A DNA stretch of 11,413 nucleotides, from NCBI GenBank assembly GCA_027371665.1, contig DAHXMP010000347.1, forward strand, positions 1-11,413. Direction: 5' to 3'. The notes beneath the pieces were generated by a model. That model worked only from the letters and a program-made list of their open reading frames with translations. It had not been told where the DNA came from and did no database searches. Positions 1 through 6,111 of this stretch are shown here, one piece after another. Position 1 is the stretch's first letter; every line of letters starts with the position of its first letter. Source of the stretch: Bacteroidota bacterium. Lineage in GTDB: Bacteria; Bacteroidota; Ignavibacteria; Kapaibacteriales; UBA2268. Both the position numbers and the translations under genes were made by a program.

Positions 1-36
1 ATTTTTATTTTTTGAGTTATTACCTGAACATGCTGA

Positions 37-120
37 AATAGAACAGATAAAAATGTCGAATTAAAGACCCGTCTCGATTCTGTTGCTTACTTTCTCGGAG
101 CTTATAATTTAGGCAAGCCT
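37..120 (+). other. in-frame upstream extension of the FKBP gene, closed by TGA codons
   Basis: Codons 37-120, in frame with the FKBP gene, encode the start of the FKBP_N domain, including DSVAYFLG, which aligns with the DQKSAYALG region of FkpA as I remember it. The frame contains no ATG, GTG or TTG and is closed by TGA at 34-36, with further TGAs at 25-27 and 13-15. Read through, those codons look like the end of a lipoprotein leader: hydrophobic residues, then Cys at 31-33, then Asn-Arg-Thr-Asp. A second frame is open from position 2 to 61 and meets this one near 47 if one base is missing there. The sequence therefore holds either an error or a real mutation in the leader region. TGA recoding is unlikely, since TGA ends other genes here. 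Confidence 0.6.
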
Positions 121-741
121 ATGCTCAGGGATTCTGTTATGATAAATCCCGATATTCTTGCACAGGGAATTCGTGATGCTTTTAACAACGATACCTTGTT
201 AATTAACGAAGAGCAGGGAAGAAAACTCATGATGTCATTCCAGCAGGAAATGATGGCTCAGCAGCAAAAGAGGATGAAAGAACAAGGTGAAAAAAATAAA
301 AAAGATGGCCAGGCTTTTCTTGACGAGAACAAAAAGAAACCCGGTGTCATAACACTTCCAAGCGGTCTTCAATACCAGGTTTTGAGGGAAGGTACCGGCA
401 AACAGGCTAAATTAAACGACACTGTCCAGGTTCACTATAAAGGAACGACAATCGGCGGGAAAGTTTTTGACAGCTCTTATGACAGAAAACAACCTGCTAC
501 ATTCACCCTGCAGGAGGGTCTCGTAAAAGGATGGCTCGAAGGTATTCCATTAATGAAGGAAGGTGCTAAATATAAATTCTTCATTCCTCCGGATTTGGGC
601 TACGGCGAACAAGGACCCCCGGATGTTGGTCCGAATGCAGTCATGATTTTTGAGGTCGAGCTCCTGAAAGTAACGGAACCGACAGGCAAACCTGACTCTC
701 AGCAATCAAAGTCGAAAACAAATAAAATTGAAATAAAATAA
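121..741 (+). CDS. FKBP-type peptidyl-prolyl cis-trans isomerase (FkpA/Mip-like), 5' end uncertain
   Basis: This is a periplasmic-type prolyl isomerase that helps extracytoplasmic proteins fold. Counting from the ATG at 121, residues 1-75 are a helical, Gln/Lys/Met-rich FKBP_N dimerisation segment and residues ~78-185 are the FKBP catalytic domain. Expected pocket residues are visible: Tyr106 in VHYKG, Phe116-Asp117 in VFDSS, Trp138 in VKGW, Tyr161 in LGYGEQG and Phe177 in IFEVELL. A short polar Lys/Ser/Gln tail follows. The ATG at 121 is probably not the true start, because the same frame upstream (61-120) still reads like FKBP_N (LDSVAYFLG and NLGKP). No signal peptide is encoded from 121, although FkpA/Mip relatives are exported. 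No Shine-Dalgarno sequence precedes 121. The stop is TAA. The lipoprotein gene follows after ~86 bp on the same strand. Confidence 0.9.
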   Translation: MLRDSVMINPDILAQGIRDAFNNDTLLINEEQGRKLMMSFQQEMMAQQQKRMKEQGEKNKKDGQAFLDENKKKPGVITLPSGLQYQVLREGTGKQAKLNDTVQVHYKGTTIGGKVFDSSYDRKQPATFTLQEGLVKGWLEGIPLMKEGAKYKFFIPPDLGYGEQGPPDVGPNAVMIFEVELLKVTEPTGKPDSQQSKSKTNKIEIK

Positions 742-827
742 ATTTAAACCTTTGTGTTCTTAATATTGCGGTTTTTCCTTTAAGGCGGGTTTATTATCGT
801 TGTGAAAATTGCGGGAATAAAGAAGTG

Positions 828-1334
828 ATGACAAAATCAATATATAAATTTTTATTTTTTTTTGTATCAATCCTTTGTTTCCTGAACTCTTGCAATGATA
901 CTGTAAATCCGCCTCAACCGCTTCCACCGGAGATGAGTGCCAATTTCTCCGGTTACGATTCCCTGAAATTTGAATCCCAGGTTCTTATTACAAAAAACAA
1001 CCTGGGCGACAGGCTTCAATTAGGTCTTAGCGGCTATATGGACTCAAAACAAATCGGAATGGTTATTTCAATCTTCTACCTTGACAGCATACTTAAAGCA
1101 GGCACTTTTAATATTGTCAGCTCATCGCAGGGTATTAATTATGACTATGCTATGGCAGCACTTTATATAGGCAAAGGAGATAATCAAAAAACTTTCTATG
1201 CCGACTCCGGTACTGTTATTATCACACAAATAAAGGGTCTGACAATTAACGGCTCTTTTAAATTTTTTGCTACTGAACTTAACGGTGATTCTCAACTAAT
1301 AGTTGACAACGGCGTCCTCGCCATTAATTGGTAA
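828..1334 (+). CDS. predicted lipoprotein, DUF6252-like
   Basis: This encodes a small exported lipoprotein of 168 residues. The first 21 residues form a type II signal peptide: Lys3 and Lys7, a Phe/Leu/Ile/Val core, then the lipobox L-N-S-C with lipidation on Cys22. The next residues (Asn-Asp) and a Pro-rich stretch make a flexible linker. The mature part alternates hydrophobic and polar residues, as in an all-beta fold. Its end (GTVIITQ, then ING-SFKFFATE, then a short strand) resembles the DUF6252 family of Bacteroidota lipoproteins. That assignment is from memory of the pattern and is tentative. I chose the ATG at 828 over the adjacent in-frame GTG at 825; neither has a strong Shine-Dalgarno. 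It lies ~86 bp after the FKBP gene on the same strand, so co-transcription is possible. Function unknown. Confidence 0.8.
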   Translation: MTKSIYKFLFFFVSILCFLNSCNDTVNPPQPLPPEMSANFSGYDSLKFESQVLITKNNLGDRLQLGLSGYMDSKQIGMVISIFYLDSILKAGTFNIVSSSQGINYDYAMAALYIGKGDNQKTFYADSGTVIITQIKGLTINGSFKFFATELNGDSQLIVDNGVLAINW

Positions 1335-1511
1335 ACTTTTCAAACCTGCATAATTATTTTATCGTTTAGAACCTCGGAAATTAATTGTAAATTTGCCTTC
1401 GTTAACGCAATTTTCAAAGCGACTATCATTAATTGTCAGAATTAATTTCTATAAAAAAAACTATTTATATTAATTATAAATTTCAAAAAATTAATTATCG
1501 GAGATTGTAAA

Positions 1512-2171
1512 ATGTTTTCTGAACTGTCTGTCAGGCTGAAAAAAAAATTAGGCCTCGATTGCTTCCCTGTTGCAATATCTTTTGAACAAAAAATTCCTCC
1601 TGATATGGAACAATTGAAAGGAAGCCTAAGGCTCTGCGAAATGCTCGACAAAGCCAGGCTTGAAGGAGAATCATTTTATTCTGTTTCAAAATGTCACAAA
1701 TGCAGCGGGGGTGCAAGCAGTTGCGGATTGCGGAAAATGAGCAGCCATAGAAAATCGGGTCAATTCCTGGTTGATTTGGGTTTATTCGGAACTGCAAGAG
1801 CAGCAAGAAGGCTTATCGAATCAAATCCGGGAATAGAATTCGGAACCGTCAAAGGAGTTTCATTTGCTCCACTTGATAGTGCCAAATTCGAACCGGATGT
1901 TATTGTATTAATTTGCAACGCCTGCCAGGCTATGAAAATAGCCGAGGCATTTGCCTATGAATCAGGGAAAAAAATTACCGGTTTAACCGGACCGCCAATT
2001 TGTTCTTCCGTTGTTGCCGCCCCATTTTTGACGGGAGAAGTTATTTACAGCCTTGGTGATGCCGGTGCCAGGAAGTATATGGATATTGGAGATGATAATC
2101 TTTTCGTCGGTATTCCATCCGAACTGTTTACAGAAATAGTTGATAATCTCGATAAGCTCAGTTACTCCTGA
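1512..2171 (+). CDS. DUF169 family protein, cysteine-rich
   Basis: This is a 219-residue cytoplasmic protein matching the DUF169 pattern: an N-terminal LGLDCFPVAISF strand, LCEMLDKAR-EG, a His/Cys cluster around residues 61-71, and a later hydrophobic strand ending in CNACQ. Length is normal for the family, which is common in anaerobes and methanogens and has no established function to my knowledge. There are eight cysteines: 17, 42, 61, 64, 71, 135, 138 and 164. Two CxxC pairs (61/64 and 135/138) plus Cys42, Cys71 and Cys164 would suit metal or Fe-S binding, but that is inference. There is no signal peptide or membrane helix. The ATG at 1512 has GGAG at ~1499-1502 as ribosome-binding site, so the start is well supported. 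A 177-bp AT-rich gap separates it from the lipoprotein gene, so it probably has its own promoter. The stop is TGA. Confidence 0.88.
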   Translation: MFSELSVRLKKKLGLDCFPVAISFEQKIPPDMEQLKGSLRLCEMLDKARLEGESFYSVSKCHKCSGGASSCGLRKMSSHRKSGQFLVDLGLFGTARAARRLIESNPGIEFGTVKGVSFAPLDSAKFEPDVIVLICNACQAMKIAEAFAYESGKKITGLTGPPICSSVVAAPFLTGEVIYSLGDAGARKYMDIGDDNLFVGIPSELFTEIVDNLDKLSYS

Positions 2172-2244
2172 TTCAAAATGATTTTACTTTAACCCCAAAT
2201 CAATCAATAAGGCTTTTCAATTTCCTCAAATGCCGGATTGGGCT

Positions 2245-2322
2245 TGTCATTCTGAGTTACGATTAATCGGGACGAAAAATCTCTTAAAAAGGTTAGATGC
2301 TTCGACTTCGCTCAGAATGACA
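2245..2322. repeat. 78-bp REP/MITE-like inverted-repeat element (TGTCATTCTGAG ends)
   Basis: A perfect 12-bp inverted repeat bounds this element: TGTCATTCTGAG at 2245-2256 and CTCAGAATGACA at 2311-2322. A second, inner pair is CGAAAAATCT at 2273-2282 against AGATGCTTCG at 2295-2304, with 8 of 10 positions complementary. The transcript of either strand would fold into a long interrupted hairpin. I recognise this end sequence from dispersed intergenic repeats in Bacteroidota/Ignavibacteria-type genomes, but I cannot count copies here. It carries no ORF and no evident target-site duplication. It lies between the DUF169 gene and the convergent 708-residue gene, a typical place for such elements. 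Confidence 0.75.
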
Positions 2323-2433
2323 TTGTTGAGACATTTTTATTATTATAATGAATAATCCGGGTTAAAAAAATTATTATTCAGTTTGTTATTGAATCAATAT
2401 TTATTCCGCTTCATCATAAAATTACTTTTTTAC

Positions 2434-2473
2434 ACAAAAATAAAAGCCCTGGAACATTATTTGTTCAGGGCTT
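2434..2473 (-). terminator. Rho-independent terminator of the 708-residue gene
   Basis: On the minus strand a hairpin begins ~40 bp after the stop of the large gene. Stem arms are CAGGGCTT (2466-2473) with AAGCCCTG (2444-2451), extended by TGTT (2462-2465) with AACA (2453-2456), with a single bulged G at 2452 and a 5-nt loop. The minus-strand RNA then reads UUUUAUUUUU from 2443 downward, the expected U-rich tail. Read from the plus strand, no comparable T run follows, so it mainly serves the minus strand. Confidence 0.85.
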
Positions 2474-2513
2474 ATATTTAAAATTCTAATGATAATCTAT
2501 TTAAAGGACTATA

Positions 2514-4640
2514 TCATTTAGGTAAATGCTCCTCCAAACAGAAACCATCGCTCGATGAAGCCCATAGTCCTACTGATTGGCTGTTAACGATAGCTCTGTC
2601 AACGACATCTACCCTGATTACATATCCGCAGGGTTTCATGCCGTTTGTATCAAGGCTCCAGGCATCTCCGGGAGCCACGGCGGTATTAACTAAGCCATAA
2701 TTCGGAACAGGCACACCAATACCCGGAGGATTCACGGAAGGCTGAACATAAATCGAATACCTGCCCAGGTACCCTGTCTCCTGACGTGCAACAAATGTCC
2801 CTGAGATAATATCCTTTATCTTAAATTTGCCACAGCTTCCTGCTCCGGAAGTTATATCAATGAATGCATGAGGGCCGCTGTTCTCTAACTGAATAACATG
2901 ATTGTCAATCCCCGCAAGATTCCCGATACTGTCATAAGTCAGCAGTCTTACATACCATAACTCATCGCCGCTTGTATCCCACTGGGCAAGAAGGCTGATG
3001 ATGTTCTGGTTGAATGGAAGGTAAGTGAACCTTTTTGTAATGGGATTGGCTTTATATATTGATGTAATCCCCCACTGGTCTGTAACCATCAGGTCTGTAA
3101 GTACAGGTGTCCAGACTAAACCGTCAGTACTGACCTCAACGACATAACTATAACCTGTTATCGGGGCTCCCTGTATAGTAACCCTCCTTGCAAACGGGCA
3201 TGGCCTCCCCGGAGTAGCAACATTACCGTCCGGGTCGTCCGGAGGAAGATTGTTAGTCGCAAATTTTGCATCGGGAGTTGTTAAACCCGTTATACCGTCT
3301 ATGTATGAAACAGGAATTCCACCCATAATGGCTATTTTTCCTGCAGGTACACCGGTAACCGGATTAATATTAATCAATGTTTCTTCCCTGTTTCCCCATG
3401 TCGGTACATAATTTGGGTTATATCCTGGTGGGGCGACATTCCATGAAAGAATTGCTCTTATTTTTACTACAACAGGCCCTTCCATGCAGGTTTTGCGATA
3501 TTTTTCAATGTTCACCGGAAGCCTCACGGCATAATAAATCCCATCGGATGTTATAGATGCAATATCATATACAGTTACATTTGCTGTTCCAAGGAAAGAA
3601 TTGAAACTCCCGTTGCCGTCAAAGTCTGCCCAGAAGGATACATATTCTTTACTTCCTCCCGTGCAGGGGCCGCCGGAGTAGCCCGAAGCCTTTTTCATTT
3701 TAAGAACTCCTGCAATTGTGTCCGGGTGATTTGGGTCTAATCCTATACATTTCAGTTCTTCGTAGCTGGTGTCACCATCCGTTTTAGGAAATAATATCCC
3801 TGATATGTCAGGATTAATTTTTAAACCCGGCATTAAAGAAGTTAGAGACTCGGCACTTATGGATGATTTTCCGGAAACATAGTTCATCATTTCTTTTAAT
3901 CCGAAACGGTGCACCGGTACACCTTTGTCTTTATACATCACAGCAAGTTCCGAAAAATTCAATTCTTTTTTCTTCAACTCGTATGGTTTCTCCAGGTCAA
4001 TAACATCTTCGAAAATCGGTGGTATTTTTTCTTTTACTGCTTCAAATATTTTAGGTAAAGGAATAAACTTGAAAGGTTCAACCTGTATAACTGCTTCCCT
4101 GGCATTTCCCCAAACCGGTATCCAGTTTGGCTGGTTTGCTGGTGGTGGATTATTCCATGAGAGAATAGCTTTAACTTTAATCAATGGGTCAGCTATGCAG
4201 AATTTTTTATTTGGACTAATAGAAAGTGAACCCGCATATTCTAAACGTTTTCCTCCTTCTGTTCCTTCAGGAATATTATATGCCTGAAAACTCGTCATTC
4301 CCTGGTCCTGCCAGCTCGCACCGTTATCATAACTTATATAAAACCTCACGTATTCCGAGGTGCCGGGTCCGCAAACATCTGTCCCGTACCCTGATGGCTG
4401 TAATATATAAACGACAGCCTCCAGTTTCTCCTGCTGAGGATGATAGCCGACACATGCAAGGTCCTCGTAATGTGTGTTGTAAGTTATTGATAAAACTTGT
4501 GTATACTTGCTTTCGGAAAGATTACCGAAATAATTGGGATTCCCCAAAAGAAGGGTTTTAAAAGAATTCCTTTCATTGGGAAAAGCCTCCTGAACCGCGG
4601 CTTTAGTTTTTTGTAAAGCCTTTTTTAGTTCTTCATCCAT
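2514..4640 (-). CDS. uncharacterised 708-residue protein with two copies of a cysteine-containing AILSWN/WGN domain
   Basis: I do not recognise a named family. The 708-residue protein starts with a short charged helix (Glu/Lys/Ala-rich, ~1-25) and has no signal peptide or membrane helix. Residues ~55-189 and ~291-427 are diverged copies of one domain. Shared features are YE(D/E)L-C-(V/I)G near the start, SGY and then EYV-F in the middle, and (K/R)AILSWN-PP-PN-P-WGN at the end. Each copy has three cysteines in step (63, 90, 148 and 298, 326, 385). A charged linker (~190-290) separates them. The last ~230 residues are probably two beta-sandwich-like modules, with Cys603, Cys671 and Cys701. The ATG at 4640 is chosen because GGGAGGA lies six bases before it; a further in-frame ATG at 4655 would overlap that site. 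The gene stands alone, with its own terminator. A surface, structural or binding role is only inferred. Confidence 0.85.
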   Translation of the reverse strand: MDEELKKALQKTKAAVQEAFPNERNSFKTLLLGNPNYFGNLSESKYTQVLSITYNTHYEDLACVGYHPQQEKLEAVVYILQPSGYGTDVCGPGTSEYVRFYISYDNGASWQDQGMTSFQAYNIPEGTEGGKRLEYAGSLSISPNKKFCIADPLIKVKAILSWNNPPPANQPNWIPVWGNAREAVIQVEPFKFIPLPKIFEAVKEKIPPIFEDVIDLEKPYELKKKELNFSELAVMYKDKGVPVHRFGLKEMMNYVSGKSSISAESLTSLMPGLKINPDISGILFPKTDGDTSYEELKCIGLDPNHPDTIAGVLKMKKASGYSGGPCTGGSKEYVSFWADFDGNGSFNSFLGTANVTVYDIASITSDGIYYAVRLPVNIEKYRKTCMEGPVVVKIRAILSWNVAPPGYNPNYVPTWGNREETLININPVTGVPAGKIAIMGGIPVSYIDGITGLTTPDAKFATNNLPPDDPDGNVATPGRPCPFARRVTIQGAPITGYSYVVEVSTDGLVWTPVLTDLMVTDQWGITSIYKANPITKRFTYLPFNQNIISLLAQWDTSGDELWYVRLLTYDSIGNLAGIDNHVIQLENSGPHAFIDITSGAGSCGKFKIKDIISGTFVARQETGYLGRYSIYVQPSVNPPGIGVPVPNYGLVNTAVAPGDAWSLDTNGMKPCGYVIRVDVVDRAIVNSQSVGLWASSSDGFCLEEHLPK
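3360..3770 (-). repeat. second copy of the internal ~135-residue domain
   Basis: This encodes residues ~291-427 of the 708-residue protein. It matches the first copy at YEEL-C-IG, SGYSGGPC, EYVSF, VKIRAILSWN and PN-VPTWGN. Similarity is clear in protein but low in DNA, so the duplication is old. Cys298, Cys326 and Cys385 correspond to Cys63, Cys90 and Cys148 of the first copy, with spacings of 28 and 59 against 27 and 58. Confidence 0.8.
4074..4478 (-). repeat. first copy of the internal ~135-residue domain
   Basis: This encodes residues ~55-189 of the 708-residue protein: YEDLACVG, SGYGTDVC, SEYVRFY, a DNGASW turn, VKAILSWN, and PNWIPVWGN. It is the N-terminal partner of the copy at 3360-3770. 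Confidence 0.8.
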
Positions 4641-4646
4641 ATTGTG

Positions 4647-4653
4647 TCCTCCC
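4647..4653 (-). promoter_or_regulatory. ribosome-binding site GGGAGGA deciding the start at 4640
   Basis: On the minus strand GGGAGGA is followed by six bases and then the ATG at 4640. It is a near-perfect Shine-Dalgarno sequence. It overlaps the upstream in-frame ATG at 4655, which has no such site of its own, so initiation at 4640 is much more likely. Confidence 0.85.
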
Positions 4654-4779
4654 ATAATTTAGAACTGCCGACTTTTTCAAAACCTGTAGCATGCAGTTCA
4701 TAATTATGCCGCAGATTTACATTTATAGCCAACTACAAATGATATTCTTATTCATAGAATAAATAATCTTTTCACTAAT

Positions 4780-4799
4780 TTTTTAGCCAAAGCTAAAAA
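4780..4799. promoter_or_regulatory. 8-bp palindrome in the leader region of the 708-residue gene
   Basis: TTTTTAGC at 4780-4787 is the exact reverse complement of GCTAAAAA at 4792-4799, with a CAAA loop. The T run precedes the stem and the A run follows it on both strands, so it is not an intrinsic terminator. It lies ~140 bp upstream of the start at 4640, where an operator could sit. In such AT-rich DNA it may be chance. Apart from this, 4656-4899 holds nothing I can name. Confidence 0.25.
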
Positions 4800-4899
4800 T
4801 TTAACAAGATAAGGGGTATCGGTATTTTACTGATTTTTTAGTAGGTGTTTGCCTGACAATTTTTGATGACAAGAAAAAAAAAGAATATCACATATAAAG

Positions 4900-5514
4900 T
4901 TAATTCGACCTGACTGTAAATAAAAGCAGTATAGAAACCGCGGCAGATGTTATTATTATCAATGGCTGAATGATTTCTTCAAACATTGTCTTTTTTGGCT
5001 CAGGTACGGGTGAGTTTGCAAAATCATGCTGGATGCTCTTTACATAATCAATGTCATTTCTTGATATTGTATCTTTTATGGTCTTTGTAAATTGAGGAAG
5101 TGCATCCAGTTTACCCGATAATTCAATATTACTTGTTACTTTAATATTGAAAATTCTTATCAGTGAGTCACTCGACTCAGGCTCATTTAAATATTTGATT
5201 GAAAAATCATTAATAGAAACTTCGAGTTTTAAGCAATTATCATGGTTTGTGTCACCGGTCTGAAAACTATATCTTCCCTCATTTTTACCGAGTATTTTGC
5301 TTTCAAAAATCCATTTTGCAGGATGTTCGTTAAATTTTATACATATTTTTTTACCGGGAATAAATTTTAAATTATTATAAAAATTATCTGAATAAAGGCT
5401 GACAAGTGAATCCAGAATATCAAAATTTGTTTTTAATTTCGAATCCTGAGAATGAAGCTGGATACACGATATCAGGAAAAAGATAAAAATATATTTTATG
5501 TTACCCTTATACAA
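4900..5514 (-). CDS. secreted protein with C-terminal membrane anchor, unknown function
   Basis: This is a 204-residue protein of no family I recognise. It has an N-terminal signal sequence (Lys3 and Lys7, hydrophobic ~8-20) with likely cleavage at LHS-QDS after residue 22. L-I-S-C at 14-17 also fits a lipobox, so a lipoprotein is possible. Residues ~23-170 form a polar, mostly beta region with Cys58 and Cys94. A short Pro/Lys-rich stretch (170-176) leads to a membrane helix at ~182-201, ending VRSN. The bulk should therefore lie in the periplasm, tethered to the inner membrane from its C-terminus. The start is TTG, since no in-frame ATG or GTG lies near; GGAAG at 5519-5523 gives it a plausible ribosome-binding site. 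It follows the PH-like membrane protein by 32 bp and probably shares its transcript. Confidence 0.75.
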   Translation of the reverse strand: MYKGNIKYIFIFFLISCIQLHSQDSKLKTNFDILDSLVSLYSDNFYNNLKFIPGKKICIKFNEHPAKWIFESKILGKNEGRYSFQTGDTNHDNCLKLEVSINDFSIKYLNEPESSDSLIRIFNIKVTSNIELSGKLDALPQFTKTIKDTISRNDIDYVKSIQHDFANSPVPEPKKTMFEEIIQPLIIITSAAVSILLLFTVRSN

Positions 5515-5546
5515 TTTTCTTCCATCAGCTATAAATTAATCAAAAA

Positions 5547-6038
5547 TCAAATTCCCTTTTTTAAACTCAATAGCGAATTTATCAGTTCTTTTGAATTCCA
5601 GAACGAAGATGTCCTGATTTTAATAAATCTTGTGCTGTTTTTAACTTTAATCCTGATAACCCTCACTGTTCTTGCTACTCTTGTACGGGGAAGTATTTCT
5701 CTACCAACAGTTATCACAGAAATATCTGATAAATGAAATTCCTTTTCACTGAACCTGTTTTTAAAAACAAGATAATCCTTACCAACAACAATCGTTCGCT
5801 TCCGGAAGGCATTGTACATAAGGGCAATAGCCGAACCTGAAATAAAAACTGCCAGAAGAATAACCACAGGGTCTCTCACAACTCTTAAAAAGGTCGCTTC
5901 GAAAAACATACCCTTTAAGAAAAAGTAAATAAACATAGCAATGGCATAAACAGAAATAAATTGCCAATAAAAATCAAGCCTTTGTGTGAAGACTTTTTCC
6001 TGAAAATTGTTATCCTGATTTGTTACACCGGTTTCCAT
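5547..6038 (-). CDS. two-helix membrane protein with a bacterial PH-like (DUF304-type) domain
   Basis: This is a 163-residue protein. A short polar N-terminus is followed by two membrane helices at ~23-42 and ~57-77. The C-terminal ~82-160 is basic and beta-rich: it starts with RTIVVGKDYLVFKNRF, continues with LSDISVITVGRE and an Arg/Val/Lys strand region, and ends in a helix (ELINSLLSL). Two helices followed by a PH-like fold is the layout of many small bacterial YdbS/DUF304-type proteins, whose roles are mostly unknown. The family call is by pattern and moderate in confidence. The ATG at 6038 lacks a Shine-Dalgarno. It lies 73 bp after murG on the same strand with no terminator I can see between, and 32 bp before the tail-anchored protein gene. 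Confidence 0.75.
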   Translation of the reverse strand: METGVTNQDNNFQEKVFTQRLDFYWQFISVYAIAMFIYFFLKGMFFEATFLRVVRDPVVILLAVFISGSAIALMYNAFRKRTIVVGKDYLVFKNRFSEKEFHLSDISVITVGREILPRTRVARTVRVIRIKVKNSTRFIKIRTSSFWNSKELINSLLSLKKGI

Positions 6039-6111
6039 AAATTATTTGAAAGATAAATTCATTAAAGCTTAAGATATATAAAATAACATTTTATCAGGAA
6101 AAAATACAATT

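Noticed and set aside
13..36. TGA recoded as Gly or Trp in the FKBP leader
   Set aside because: TGA is used as a normal stop at 2169-2171, 2514-2516 and 9004-9006, and no other gene here has internal TGA.
1365..1395. Bacteroidetes-type promoter: TTTA, 19 bases, TAAATTTG ahead of the DUF169 gene
   Set aside because: The -7 box fits TAnnTTTG exactly, but the -33 box is imperfect, the leader would be over 100 bases, and such matches arise often in AT-rich DNA.
1380..1436. Direct repeat ATTAATTGT at 1380-1388 and 1428-1436
   Set aside because: It is nine bases of AT-rich sequence in a spacer full of similar words, so no special role is supported.
3925..4561. Two plus-strand ORFs of 111-120 codons inside the 708-residue gene
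   Set aside because: They lie antisense to the domain repeats, which show protein-level conservation only on the minus strand.
5452..5736. Plus-strand ORF of 94 codons over the PH-like and tail-anchored genes
   Set aside because: It overlaps two better-supported minus-strand genes with membrane and signal features, and its hydrophobic runs are their antisense.
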